A DNA stretch of 64,000 nucleotides from Cyanobium sp. CH-040. Its GTDB lineage: Bacteria; Cyanobacteriota; Cyanobacteriia; PCC-6307; Cyanobiaceae. The position numbers and the translations under genes are program-made. The stretch is taken from the NCBI RefSeq assembly GCF_024346135.1, contig NZ_JAGQCJ010000001.1, forward strand, positions 124,001-188,000, written 5' to 3'. The notes beneath the pieces are model-generated. The model had not been told where the DNA came from and made no database searches. It worked only from the letters and a program-made list of their open reading frames with translations. This document shows, one piece after another, positions 46,001-54,529 of the stretch; the first letter of the stretch is position 1; each line of letters opens with the position of its first letter.

Positions 46001-46810
46001 GTGCCCGACCTGCCAAGCCTCGTAGCCTCCACGCTTGTCCCTTTCCTGTTCAAGGTCCTCGGGGCCGTTGCTCTCTGGATCGCCGGTAATTGGCTGATTC
46101 AGTTTGGGATGCGGATTCTGCGCCGCAGCCTGCGCAATGGCGCCCTCGATGCCACGGTCATCACCTACCTGCTGAACATCGCCGCTGCTGCGCTGCGGGT
46201 GATTCTGGTGGTGGCCATCCTTGGCTTCTTCGGGATCCAGACGGCCAGCTTTGCCGCTCTCCTGGCTGGTGCGGGTGTGGCGATCGGTGCCGCCTGGAGC
46301 GGCATGCTCGGCAACTTCGCCGCCGGTGTGTTTCTGCAGATCTTCAGGCCCTTCAGCGTGGGTGACTTCATCACGGCTGCCGGGGTGACAGGAACCGTGG
46401 AGGAGATCGGGATGTTCGTAACCTCCGTCCTGGCCCCGGATAACGTCCGCAACATCATCCCGAACAGCAAGCTCTTCTCGGATAACATTCAGAACTTTTC
46501 GGTTCACGATTATCGTCGTGTCGAGCTTGTGGCTCAGCTTGATAATTCTGCAGATGTGGGCCGGGCCATCAGCCTGCTCAAGGAAGGTCTCAAGCGCGTC
46601 CCCAATCAGTTCGAGGGTAAGGAGGGCGACGTGGAGGTGCTCGAGTTCACGGAGCGGGGTCCAAAGCTTGCCGTCCGTCCTTACACCCACACCGATAACT
46701 ACTGGCAGGTCTATTTCGACACCAACCGCATGATCGTTGATGTGCTGGGCAGCAATGGATTCCCCGTGCCCAGAATCCCTGTGGCGATGGCCGGTAACAG
46801 TTCGAATTGA
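46001..46810 (+). CDS. mscS: Small-conductance mechanosensitive channel (MscS)
   Basis: 269 residues from the GTG at 46001. Membrane helices lie near residues 16-32, 57-79 and 83-105; the pore helix has alternating Ala/Gly (AGAGVAIGAAWSGMLGNFAAG) and leads into IFRPFSVGDFI. The beta domain (GTVEEIGMF, IIPNSKLFSDNIQNFS) and alpha/beta domain follow. It opens under membrane tension to release solutes. It is shorter than many cyanobacterial MscS relatives and has no extra domains. Confidence 0.92.
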   Translation: MPDLPSLVASTLVPFLFKVLGAVALWIAGNWLIQFGMRILRRSLRNGALDATVITYLLNIAAAALRVILVVAILGFFGIQTASFAALLAGAGVAIGAAWSGMLGNFAAGVFLQIFRPFSVGDFITAAGVTGTVEEIGMFVTSVLAPDNVRNIIPNSKLFSDNIQNFSVHDYRRVELVAQLDNSADVGRAISLLKEGLKRVPNQFEGKEGDVEVLEFTERGPKLAVRPYTHTDNYWQVYFDTNRMIVDVLGSNGFPVPRIPVAMAGNSSN

Positions 46811-46841
46811 TTTCGAACTGATCGACAGGCAGTTGATTCAG

Positions 46842-46869
46842 AGCCCTGGCTGGATTCCCGGCCAGGGTT
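46842..46869 (+). terminator. Possible terminator after mscS
   Basis: AGCCCTGGC (46842-46850) pairs with GCCAGGGTT (46861-46869), a nine-pair stem including one G-T pair, around a ten-base loop. No T-run follows, so termination is uncertain. Confidence 0.35.
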
Positions 46870-46920
46870 CCTGATGTTTGGCCTCACGTTCGTGCAGGGC
46901 TCAGCTCCCCATCAGGCCGA

Positions 46921-48171
46921 TCAGGTCACGGCCAGCTGTTCGGCGAGCGCGGCCATGAGCAGATCCAGGTCGTCTGCGGTGCTCGTGACGTGGGTGCAGG
47001 CCCGCAGGCAGTGGGGATCGTCGAGGCTGCGCAGCCAGATCCGCCGCTGCCCCAGACCGCCCACCACCGCCTCAGGTGCCTGGCCCGCCACGGTGAAGCT
47101 CACCAGCCCTGCCGGGGGTGGCACCTTCAGCAGCGGCACGACCCCCGGCATGTCCCCAAGCCGTTGCCAGAGCTCAGCCGCCAGGGAGCGGCTCCTCTGG
47201 AGCCGCTGTTCCGCATTGCCCTCGGCCTCCAGCAGTTCCAGGGAGCGGTTCAGCCCGGCGAACAGGGGCAGGCAGGAGGTGGCCACCTCGAAGCGGCGGG
47301 CATCGGCATGAAAGTCGCTCTCCGCCGAACCCTCCTGGCCAAGGCTGCGCCAGCCGATCAGCGTGGGCTGGGCTTCGGCCAGCAGCCGCCGCGACAGCGC
47401 CACCACCCCCAGTCCCTCCGGCCCGCAGCACCATTTGTGGCCGGTGCAGGCATAGATGTCCGCGGCGGCGGCGGCCGTCGCCACCGGGATCGACCCCAGC
47501 GACTGGGCCGCATCCACCAGCAGCCAGGGCCGGCGGGGATGAGCCCCGAGCCGTGCGGCCACCCGGTCGATGGGCATCACCTGGCCGGTGTTCCAGAGCA
47601 GATGGGAGAGCACCACCAGGCGGCTGGCTGGGGTGAGCGCCGCCTCCAGCCGCGCCATCAGGGCCGCAGCCGTTGCCTCCGGCCCCTCCAGCAGATCCCT
47701 CACCACCAGGGTGTGCAGCTCCAGTCCCTGCCTCCGGGCCAGCTCCCGGCAGGCCGCCACCACCCCCGGGTGCTCGCAGTCACTCACCAGCAGCTGATCG
47801 CCAGGGCGCCAGGGCAGACCCCAGAGGGGCAGCACGCAGCCGCTGGTGACGTTCTCGGTGAAGGCCAGCTGATCGGCGGGCACCCCCAGCCAGCCGGCGA
47901 GGCGCTGGCGCAGCGCGGCCATGGTCGCCTCAACGAGGGGCCATACCTCCGTGGTGAACGGTCCCAGCTCCTGGATCCGCTGCCAGGTGCTGGTGATGGC
48001 CTCCAGGCTGGGGGTTGGCAGGGGGCCCTGGCCGCCGTAGTTGAAGTAGGTCTTGTTCGCCAGTGCGGGCATCAGTGCCCGCAGGGCCTCTCCCTTCCTT
48101 CCGGCCGGGACGCCGGTAGGGTTGGGTCCACCACTGGATTCGCCCGTGACGTTGCCGGTCGGTGCCATCAT
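46921..48171 (-). CDS. Class V aminotransferase (cysteine-desulfurase fold)
   Basis: About 416 residues from the ATG pair near 48171/48168 (MMAPTGNV); the frame also extends to 48219. PLP-enzyme features: NYGGQGPLP near the N-terminus, TENVTSGCVLPLWGL, SDCEHPG, VDAAQSLGSIPV, and the PLP Lys in CTGHKWCCGPEG. Such enzymes include cysteine desulfurases, isopenicillin-epimerase-like and ergothioneine-type lyases; the substrate is undetermined. The 5' end overlaps the divergent metzincin gene if both starts are correct. Confidence 0.82.
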   Translation of the reverse strand: MMAPTGNVTGESSGGPNPTGVPAGRKGEALRALMPALANKTYFNYGGQGPLPTPSLEAITSTWQRIQELGPFTTEVWPLVEATMAALRQRLAGWLGVPADQLAFTENVTSGCVLPLWGLPWRPGDQLLVSDCEHPGVVAACRELARRQGLELHTLVVRDLLEGPEATAAALMARLEAALTPASRLVVLSHLLWNTGQVMPIDRVAARLGAHPRRPWLLVDAAQSLGSIPVATAAAAADIYACTGHKWCCGPEGLGVVALSRRLLAEAQPTLIGWRSLGQEGSAESDFHADARRFEVATSCLPLFAGLNRSLELLEAEGNAEQRLQRSRSLAAELWQRLGDMPGVVPLLKVPPPAGLVSFTVAGQAPEAVVGGLGQRRIWLRSLDDPHCLRACTHVTSTADDLDLLMAALAEQLAVT

Positions 48172-48688
48172 CGATCGTCGCTGGGCCCGCAGTCTGCGAC
48201 GTTTCGCCGGTGGCACCAAGGTGCGCTACTGGATCAACGGCCGGCCCCGGAAGCTGGCGGACGGCACCCGGCTGGAGCCGATCTCCAGGCCGGAAGCGCG
48301 GTTCATCCGCTCCACCCTGGCGGAAGTGGACCGGCTCACCGGCCTGCGCTTCGTGGAGACGGCCGGCCGCGCCAGCACCGCGATCGACTTCTATCGCGTG
48401 AAGAGCTTCACCGAGCCCGACCTGCTGGGTGAGATCACCCGCAACCGTGGCTGGTTCGACATCCGCTGGGAGAACAGGGCTGGCGATCGCCTCAGCGGCA
48501 GTGAGCGCTGGACGATCGTTCATGAGATCGGCCATGCCCTCGGCCTGGACCATCCCTACGGCAAGCCGTTTTCGCGTCGGTTTGACAGCAGTGACACCGT
48601 GATGTCCTACATCTATTCCGGTTCACCGGTGTCGGGTTTCACCAGCACCGATCGCGCCGCGCTGCTCGAGCTCTGGGGGGCTGGATGA
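48146..48688 (+). CDS. Metzincin-type zinc metalloprotease
   Basis: 180 residues from the GTG at 48146; the frame opens further upstream. The zinc motif HEIGHALGLDHP (HExxHxxGxxH) is near residue 130, and the Met-turn is DTVMSYIYS about 22 residues later, so this is a matrixin/serralysin-like catalytic domain. No signal peptide or calcium-repeat secretion domain is visible, which is unusual. The N-terminal part (RYWINGRPRKLADGTRLE) resembles the first strand region of the family. It overlaps the divergent aminotransferase by about 26 bases. Confidence 0.78.
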   Translation: MTLPVGAIIDRRWARSLRRFAGGTKVRYWINGRPRKLADGTRLEPISRPEARFIRSTLAEVDRLTGLRFVETAGRASTAIDFYRVKSFTEPDLLGEITRNRGWFDIRWENRAGDRLSGSERWTIVHEIGHALGLDHPYGKPFSRRFDSSDTVMSYIYSGSPVSGFTSTDRAALLELWGAG

Positions 48689-48721
48689 GCCCATCGGGCC
48701 CAGCCATCCCCGGGAGCTGCC

Positions 48722-49774
48722 TCAGATGCTGCCGTAGGTGATCTGACAGGCGGTGTTGATCAGTTCCGCCTCGGCATAGGTGGTGGGCACCTCGCCGTTG
48801 AGCAGGCCGTCATCGCAGTCGGCCTGCATCTGGAAATGATTCGTGCCGTTGTTGACCACAAAGGTCACCAGCGTGTCATCCACTGGCTGCACCGTGCCGT
48901 AGTACAGCTGCCAGTTGCTGTTCGGCACCGCCAGCGTGGGTCGCGACTGGCGGATGGCGTTGTTCATGGCGTTGTTCACGATCAGCGCTGTCGTCAGAGC
49001 GTTCACGCCCCAGCCGAGCGCCTGGCCTGCCCACCAGCTCCAGTAGGGGTTGCTCGACGACTGGTACCAGCCACCGCCCCAGGGACGGGAGTAGCCCCAG
49101 TTGGAATTGCGCGCCCATGCCGGATAGCCGGCGTAAGCCGGCCTGTAGGTCACTGGAGTGACCCAGATGTTGCGGCGCGTGGTGTTGTAGCGGCGCCATT
49201 GATTGCGGTCCCAGGAGCTCCACTGCTGGCGCTTTCTGCCGCGGTCATGGCCGAGGTCATATCCCTTGCGGAAACCTTTCTGCTTGCCTTTGTCGAATCC
49301 CTCCTCGAACCCTCTGTCCCGCCCCTTCTCGAATCCTTTCTGCCTGCCTTTCTGAAGACCCTCCTGGCGGCCCTGTTCGTAGATCCGCTCGCGCTGCTTC
49401 TCGTTCAGCCGGTTGTTTGCCGGTTGGCCGGATCCTTGCTTCTGGCGATTCTGACGGTCTTGATCGGAGGACTTTTTCTGCTGAGACTTCGGCTTCTGCT
49501 GCTGGTGCTGCTGCCGATCCTGTTGTTTTTGAGGAGATCTCTGGTTGTCTGTTGACTTCTTCTTCTTTTTCTTCTTGTCGTCGTCATCATCTTTCTTCTC
49601 GGCAAGCAGCATCGGGCTGCCGGCAGGATTCAGACGCGACTCGGCTCGGTGAGATTGACCGGACTGTACGGCCGAAGGCAGGGCGGCAAGAGCCGGCAGC
49701 TGACCGGCGCTGGCCACCAGGGCCGCCATCAGCGCTGCTGACAAGCAGCTTCCGGGATTGCGCGGTGATGCCAT
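48722..49774 (-). CDS. Secreted lysine/glutamine-rich protein with xxGx tetrapeptide repeats
   Basis: 350 residues from the ATG at 49774 (MASPRNPGSC). A signal peptide covers about residues 1-31. Residues 60-73 are a run of Asp then Lys, and 75-125 are Gln/Lys/Ser-rich and probably disordered. Residues about 132-180 contain twelve consecutive tetrads of the form xxGx, such as EQGR, QEGL, QKGR and QKGF, which predict a helix with Gly every fourth position. The C-terminal half is Trp/Tyr/Asn-rich with a hydrophobic segment (QALGWGVNALTTALIVNNAM) and two Cys near the end. Function is unknown; I know no family with this full arrangement. Confidence 0.65.
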   Translation of the reverse strand: MASPRNPGSCLSAALMAALVASAGQLPALAALPSAVQSGQSHRAESRLNPAGSPMLLAEKKDDDDDKKKKKKKSTDNQRSPQKQQDRQQHQQQKPKSQQKKSSDQDRQNRQKQGSGQPANNRLNEKQRERIYEQGRQEGLQKGRQKGFEKGRDRGFEEGFDKGKQKGFRKGYDLGHDRGRKRQQWSSWDRNQWRRYNTTRRNIWVTPVTYRPAYAGYPAWARNSNWGYSRPWGGGWYQSSSNPYWSWWAGQALGWGVNALTTALIVNNAMNNAIRQSRPTLAVPNSNWQLYYGTVQPVDDTLVTFVVNNGTNHFQMQADCDDGLLNGEVPTTYAEAELINTACQITYGSI

Positions 49775-49929
49775 CGGCGGAGCTCCTGGAGGGCGGGGCG
49801 GGATCACTTCAGCTTGCAGCCTCGCTGCTGGTGCCGCTAAATCGCGCCACCCAGCTGATCGATTGTCCATTTTGAACAGCTGGCCGCGTTGAGAACAGCT
49901 GTCCCGACCCCCGTTGTCGAGGGCTGGGC

Positions 49930-50157
49930 TCAGAGCAGCTGGCCGGCCATCACGGCCGCCACCGCCGAGAACAGCGTGATGCCCAGGGCCGTGAGAGGGT
50001 TCTGCCCCTGTGCCACGGCCACGCTGGTGACCACACCGGCACCGAGACTGGCCACGGCCAGCTGGGTGAACAGCTCACTGCGGTCGCGGGGAGTGGGGCT
50101 GGGGGTCACGGACAGCGGGCGGTTGAATCGACCGTAGGGGCGCTGCCCGTGCTGCAC
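49930..50157 (-). CDS. Small membrane protein after the Ycf46-like gene
   Basis: 75 residues from a GTG at 50157 (before QHGQRPYGRF). An N-terminal basic/proline region is followed by two hydrophobic segments (LFTQLAVASLGAGVVTSVAVA and LTALGITLFSAVAAVMAGQLL). The frame overlaps the GTG region close to the end of the preceding AAA ATPase gene (stop at 50178). Conserved gene order in related genomes is likely but not shown here. Confidence 0.5.
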   Translation of the reverse strand: MQHGQRPYGRFNRPLSVTPSPTPRDRSELFTQLAVASLGAGVVTSVAVAQGQNPLTALGITLFSAVAAVMAGQLL

Positions 50158-50177
50158 CCAGACCAGGCGTGGCCTTG

Positions 50178-51683
50178 TTACGCCGCGTCGGAGTTCGTCA
50201 TACCGCGTAATCTCGACGCCGGCCGGGCCCGGCCGCCGCGGGCCCACTCCTGCAGGTGTTCCAGTTGTTCGCGGGCGGTGCGGGAGAGCGGCACCACCTG
50301 GGTGGCCGCCGCCACCAGGTCGGCCTCGGTGAATTCGCGACCCTCGGCGAAGGCCAGGTGCATGGCCTCGATCACGGTCTGCTCCAGCTCGGCACCGGAG
50401 AAGCCGGCGGTGCGGTCCACCAGCACCTCCAGTGGAATGCGGTGATCGGGCCGGCGACGGCGCAGCTGCAGATCGAGGATGGCGCGGCGCTCCTCGGGGC
50501 TGGGCAGATCCAGCAGGAAGATCTCGTCGAACCGCCCCTTGCGCAGCAGTTCGCCGGGCAGCCGCTCCACGGCATTGGCGGTGGCCACCACGAACACGGC
50601 GCTGGTCTTCTCCGCCATCCAGGTGAGCACGGTGCCCAGCACCCGCTGGCTGGTGCCGCCGTCGCTGCGGGAGTCGCCCCCGAAGCCCTTGTCGATCTCG
50701 TCGATCCAGAGCACGCAGGGGGCCATGGCCTCGGCCCGCTGGATCATCTCGCGGGTGCGGGCCTCGCTGGCGCCCACCAGCCCGGCGAACAGGCGGCCCA
50801 CATCCAGGCGCAGCAGAGGCATGCCCCAGCTGTGGGCGATGGCCTTGGCGGTGAGCGACTTGCCGGTGCCCTGGGGGCCCACCAGCAGCACGCCCCGCGG
50901 CAGGGGCAGGCCATAGCGCTGGGCCTCGTCGCTGAAGGCCATGCGGCGCTGCTCCAGCCAGTGCTTGAGCGCCTTGAGTCCGCCGATGTCGGCGGGGGTG
51001 GCCTCGCTGGGGCAGTACTCCAGCAGCTCGCTCTTGGCGATGGCCTGGCGCTTCTCCTCCAGCACCTCGGCCAGATCCTCCTCGCTGAGGCGGCCGCGGC
51101 GGGCCAGGGCCCGGGCCGCCAGCTGGCGCACCCGCTGCTCGCTGAGGCCATGGCAGGCGGAGCTGAGCTGGGTCAGCACGCCGGAGGCCAGGGGCTGACC
51201 GCAGGCCGCGGCGATCGACCCCAGCAGGCGGCCGATCTCGGCGGCATCGGGAAGCGGCAGCTCCAGCACCGTGACGCTGTCGTCCAGCTCCTGGGGCAGC
51301 TGCCATTCCGGCGCCGTGATCACCAGCGTGCGGGGCGCCTGCCGCAGCTGCCCGGCCAGGTTGCGCAGGCGGCGGCAGATGCCCGCGTCCTCGCAGTAGC
51401 GGTGGAAGTCGCGCAGCAGCAGGATCGCGCCCTGGTCGGGGGGCAGGGCATCGAGGCAGGCCAGGGCCGCCATCGGATTGCGGGCCGCCTCCCCCTGGCG
51501 GTTGGGGGCGCCCTGGAGGCCGTCGATGAAATCCCAGCGCAGCAGGGTGCGGTTGCCCAGGCGCACCGCCGCCTGCTGCAGCAGCGCCTCCACACGCTCC
51601 TCCTCCAGGCTGCGGATCCAGAGAATCGGGGTGCGGGAACGGATCAGCAGGTCCAGCTGATCACACCAGCCGGGGGCGCTCAT
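50178..51683 (-). CDS. AAA ATPase, Ycf46-like
   Basis: 501 residues from the ATG at 51683 (MSAPGWCDQLD), whose bases overlap the YceD stop as ATGA. N-terminal half: a degenerate AAA-like domain (LLLRDFHRYCED). C-terminal half: a complete AAA module with Walker A VGPQGTGKSLTAK near residue 266, Walker B CVLWIDEIDKGFGG, and a sensor/arginine-finger region LRKGRFDEIFLLDLP. This is the plastid/cyanobacterial Ycf46 plan, with one active module. Its role is not established; carbon utilisation has been proposed for the family. Confidence 0.88.
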   Translation of the reverse strand: MSAPGWCDQLDLLIRSRTPILWIRSLEEERVEALLQQAAVRLGNRTLLRWDFIDGLQGAPNRQGEAARNPMAALACLDALPPDQGAILLLRDFHRYCEDAGICRRLRNLAGQLRQAPRTLVITAPEWQLPQELDDSVTVLELPLPDAAEIGRLLGSIAAACGQPLASGVLTQLSSACHGLSEQRVRQLAARALARRGRLSEEDLAEVLEEKRQAIAKSELLEYCPSEATPADIGGLKALKHWLEQRRMAFSDEAQRYGLPLPRGVLLVGPQGTGKSLTAKAIAHSWGMPLLRLDVGRLFAGLVGASEARTREMIQRAEAMAPCVLWIDEIDKGFGGDSRSDGGTSQRVLGTVLTWMAEKTSAVFVVATANAVERLPGELLRKGRFDEIFLLDLPSPEERRAILDLQLRRRRPDHRIPLEVLVDRTAGFSGAELEQTVIEAMHLAFAEGREFTEADLVAAATQVVPLSRTAREQLEHLQEWARGGRARPASRLRGMTNSDAA

Positions 51684-52249
51684 GGATCCGCCGGCGGCTG
51701 CTCGGAAGGCAGCCGCAGGGCCGCCAGGCCCGCCCACCGCGGATCAGTCCCAGCCTCGCTGCTGCCCCAGGCCGCCGGGCCGGGGCAGTCCGCGCCGCAG
51801 CGGTTCACCAGGGGCAGCTGGAGGCTGAGCTGCTCGAAGGTCCAGTGGGCCGGATCGAAGCTGCCGCGTGGGTCGATGGTCTCGTCGCCGGCATCGGGCT
51901 CCAGGTCGAGGGGGAGGTCATGGGCCTCAGGCTCGGGCTCGACCTCCGGCTCCCCGTCAGCCTGGCGGAGCCAGAGCAGCTCGCGGGTGCGGAAGCGGAG
52001 GGGGTGGTTGTACTGCTGCAGGCAGCGATCACAGCTGAGGGTGACGATCGTGTCCGCCTCGCCCTCCACCTCCAGCACGCTGCCGCGGTGCACGGCCCGC
52101 AGCCAGCCGCGCACGGGGGTGAGGCTGGCCAGCTCCGGCAGCCGGTGCTCCAGTTGCCAGGTGCGCCCTTCGGCCAGAGCCCGGAGGTCCTGGACGGGCA
52201 CCGGGCGGAGCGGGGGAATCGCCGAGGAGCCTGCGGGGCGGCCGGGCAT
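51680..52249 (-). CDS. YceD/DUF177 family protein
   Basis: 189 residues. A four-cysteine zinc-type site is visible as CDRCLQQY near residue 73 and NRCGADCPG near 150, separated by an acidic stretch rich in Glu/Pro (DGEPEVEPEPEAHDLP). The family is linked with 23S rRNA metabolism and plant plastid development. It precedes the Ycf46 gene with ATGA overlap and follows yidC by five bases. Confidence 0.88.
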   Translation of the reverse strand: MPGRPAGSSAIPPLRPVPVQDLRALAEGRTWQLEHRLPELASLTPVRGWLRAVHRGSVLEVEGEADTIVTLSCDRCLQQYNHPLRFRTRELLWLRQADGEPEVEPEPEAHDLPLDLEPDAGDETIDPRGSFDPAHWTFEQLSLQLPLVNRCGADCPGPAAWGSSEAGTDPRWAGLAALRLPSEQPPADP

Positions 52250-52254
52250 GGCGG

Positions 52255-53400
52255 CTACTTGCGGCTCTTGGGCTCGAACGGCAGACGGTCGCTGGGGGCG
52301 CCGCCCGTGGCACTGGCGCCAACGGTGACCGCCTGCTGCGCCAGCTGCTGATCGAGAATCTTCTGCAGGTTCTCAGGCAGGGCCTCACGGGTGAGCAGGA
52401 AGGTCTGCAGAGCCTGGAAGATGTTGGCCACGACCATGTAGAGCAGGACCCCGGCCGGCAGCGGGAAGAACAGGAACATCGCCGTGATCATCACCGGCGT
52501 GATCTTGTTGGCGGTGGCCTGCTGGGGGTTGGGGGGCATCCCCATGCCCGAGAGGATCTGGGAGAGGAAGAGCGTGGCGCCGAAGGCCGCCACGAGGATG
52601 GCGATGTCCCAGTTGACCCCGCCATCGCCCATGAAGCCCACCCGGCCCAGGGCCTGGATGAACAGGAAGCCGCTGCGGGCGGCCAGGCCGGGAATCGTGC
52701 CCTCCACAGTGGCATCGCCCGGCGCCAGGGCGGTGATGGTGCCATTGGCGTCCACACTCACCACGCCCTCGCCCTTGGTGACCTTCCAGGTGGGCTGGAA
52801 AGCGGCGCCCTGGTCGACGCCGCCGAGCACGGAGCTGAAACTCTCGCCGCTCTTGGTGTGCAGGCTCACCGTCTGCCGGTCACCCACACCCAGCTTGGTG
52901 CCGCCCTCGAGGCTGCCGATCACGGGCAGGTGGTTGGTGGCGGAGAGGAAGATGGAGTGGCTGGCGGTGTTGAAGGGCTTGGTCTCCACCGCGGCGATCT
53001 GATCGGCCGGCAGCACCTTGAGGTTGAAGGTGTAGGGCACGTCGGCGAACGGTGAGCCGCGCAGGGTGGCGAACAGGGCGAACAGGATCGGCATCTGCAC
53101 CAGCAGGGGCAGGCAGCCCGCCAGCGGGCTGCCGAACTCCTTCATCAGCTTGCCCAGCTCCTCCTGCTGCTTCTGGGGGTTGTTGGCGTAGCGGCTCTTG
53201 ATTTCGGCCTGGCGCTGCTGCATCACCGGCTGGGCGATGCGCATGCGGCGGGCGTTGCGGATCGAGCCGGCGCTCAGCGGGAACAGGGCCAGGCGGATCA
53301 CCACGGTGAGGGCGATGATCGCCAGGCCGTAGCTGGGCACCAATCCGTAGAAGAAATCGAGGATCGGGATCAGCAGGTTGTCGGAGATGTAGCCGATCAC
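52255..53400 (-). CDS. yidC: Membrane protein insertase YidC
   Basis: 381 residues. Membrane helices include the start ([20 protein letters not shown]), [17 protein letters not shown], and the C-terminal [24 protein letters not shown]. Between helices two and three (about residues 150-245) is a predicted periplasmic domain with [22 protein letters not shown], resembling a Big_2-type immunoglobulin fold. It inserts thylakoid and inner membrane proteins. It is in the conserved rpmH-rnpA-(PH)-yidC order; a run of 15 G (plus strand) lies in the gap upstream of its start. Confidence 0.95.
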   Translation of the reverse strand: MIGYISDNLLIPILDFFYGLVPSYGLAIIALTVVIRLALFPLSAGSIRNARRMRIAQPVMQQRQAEIKSRYANNPQKQQEELGKLMKEFGSPLAGCLPLLVQMPILFALFATLRGSPFADVPYTFNLKVLPADQIAAVETKPFNTASHSIFLSATNHLPVIGSLEGGTKLGVGDRQTVSLHTKSGESFSSVLGGVDQGAAFQPTWKVTKGEGVVSVDANGTITALAPGDATVEGTIPGLAARSGFLFIQALGRVGFMGDGGVNWDIAILVAAFGATLFLSQILSGMGMPPNPQQATANKITPVMITAMFLFFPLPAGVLLYMVVANIFQALQTFLLTREALPENLQKILDQQLAQQAVTVGASATGGAPSDRLPFEPKSRK

Positions 53401-53469
53401 GGCGGGGCGAGCTGGGGAGCAGGAGGTCAGCGTGGCTCAGTGTGCCTGAGCGCTGCGGGTGTGGGTCGC

Positions 53470-53484
53470 GGGGGGGGGGGGGGG
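53470..53484 (+). repeat. Homopolymer of 15 G (C on the minus strand)
   Basis: Fifteen consecutive G residues in the 94-base gap between the PH-domain gene and yidC. In the minus-strand transcript it is a C-tract in the yidC leader. It could be slippage-prone or a sequencing-length uncertainty. Confidence 0.9.
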
Positions 53485-53494
53485 CGGTGGGAGT

Positions 53495-53920
53495 TCAGGC
53501 GGCCATGCCCTTCGGTCGGGCGGCGGCGCTGCCGGCCTGGCGGCGCTCGTCGATGTAGGCCTCGACCTCGCGGAAACGCGGCACCGAGCGCATCTCGAGC
53601 TTGGCGCCATCCTTGAGCACCAGCACCATGTCGCCCCAGGCCCCGAAACCCCGGGGCACGCTGCGCACCTCGCGGATCTGGCTGTACACCACCTGGGTGC
53701 GGTCGCGGCCCATCCAACCGCCGTTCACCTCGATGCGCCGGCTGGTGATGCGGAACCGCAGCCACAGCGCCCGCACGATCGCCCCCACTGCGAAGGGGAG
53801 GCCGATCACGGTGAGGCCGAACAGCAGGTTGAGGATCAGATCGCCGCGGGCCGGTCCGCCCTCGTAGAACACGGTTTCCTGGATCGTCGGCTGGCTTGCG
53901 GCACTGCTCGGCTGGCTCAT
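53495..53920 (-). CDS. Bacterial PH-domain membrane protein
   Basis: 141 residues from the ATG at 53920 (MSQPSSAAS), overlapping the rnpA stop as ATGA. One long hydrophobic segment (LILNLLFGLTVIGLPFAVGAI) is followed by a PH-like fold (FRITSRRIEVNGGWMGRDRTQVVYSQIREVRSV). It is the usual partner between rnpA and yidC in this group. Function is unknown. Confidence 0.8.
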   Translation of the reverse strand: MSQPSSAASQPTIQETVFYEGGPARGDLILNLLFGLTVIGLPFAVGAIVRALWLRFRITSRRIEVNGGWMGRDRTQVVYSQIREVRSVPRGFGAWGDMVLVLKDGAKLEMRSVPRFREVEAYIDERRQAGSAAARPKGMAA

Positions 53921-54300
53921 GGCGTCAGACCTGCCCGTTGCAGAAGGTCCCGGCATTCTCCCAGCAGGGCGTCACGGTCGCGTTCGGCGCTGCCGGGCCT
54001 GAGGCTGATCAGCAGCCACACCGGTCCCTCGGCCGTCGCGATCGGCTGGCTGAGCAGCTGCTGATGCAGCTGGCGGCGCAGGCGGTTGCGCCGCACCGCC
54101 CGCTTGTGCACCTTGCTGCTCACCACCACGCCGGCGCGCCAGGCGCTGGGTGGGTGGCGGCGCTGGCTGGGGGGGAGCAGGTCGGCACGGGCCGGCAGCC
54201 AGCGCAGCACCAAAAAAGGGCCGTGGCAGGCACGACCCTTGCGGTACAGGCAGCTGAAGACCCGCTGGCCGCGCAGCCGGTGCCGCTGGGGCAGGGCCAT
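53917..54300 (-). CDS. rnpA: Ribonuclease P protein component
   Basis: 127 residues. The conserved FSCLYRKGRACHGPFLVLRW start and the RNA-binding helix SSKVHKRAVRRNRLRRQLHQ are present (the RNR motif). It works with RNase P RNA to mature tRNAs. It lies 26 bases downstream of rpmH, the classic arrangement. Confidence 0.95.
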   Translation of the reverse strand: MALPQRHRLRGQRVFSCLYRKGRACHGPFLVLRWLPARADLLPPSQRRHPPSAWRAGVVVSSKVHKRAVRRNRLRRQLHQQLLSQPIATAEGPVWLLISLRPGSAERDRDALLGECRDLLQRAGLTP

Positions 54301-54326
54301 CGGCGCTGACGCTCAGGATCGGCGGC

Positions 54327-54464
54327 TCAGACCGCCAGGCGGGCACGGCCGCGGCGACGGCGGGCGCGGATCACGCGGCGGCCGGTGTGGGTGCGCATGC
54401 GCACGCGGAAGCCGGACACCCGCTTGCGCTTACGGCTGGTTCCCTCGAGTGTGCGCTTGGTCAT
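54327..54464 (-). CDS. rpmH: 50S ribosomal protein L34
   Basis: 45 residues beginning [20 protein letters not shown] and ending [13 protein letters not shown], the standard L34 sequence. ATG at 54464, stop at 54327. It is too short for most gene finders' length limits, but is unambiguous and sits directly before rnpA. Confidence 0.97.
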   Translation of the reverse strand: MTKRTLEGTSRKRKRVSGFRVRMRTHTGRRVIRARRRRGRARLAV

Positions 54465-54529
54465 GGCTCTGTGGTTGCCCCCCTCTGCCCGTCTGAAAAT
54501 TTCGCAAGGGCCAACCTATCAGGCGGCGC

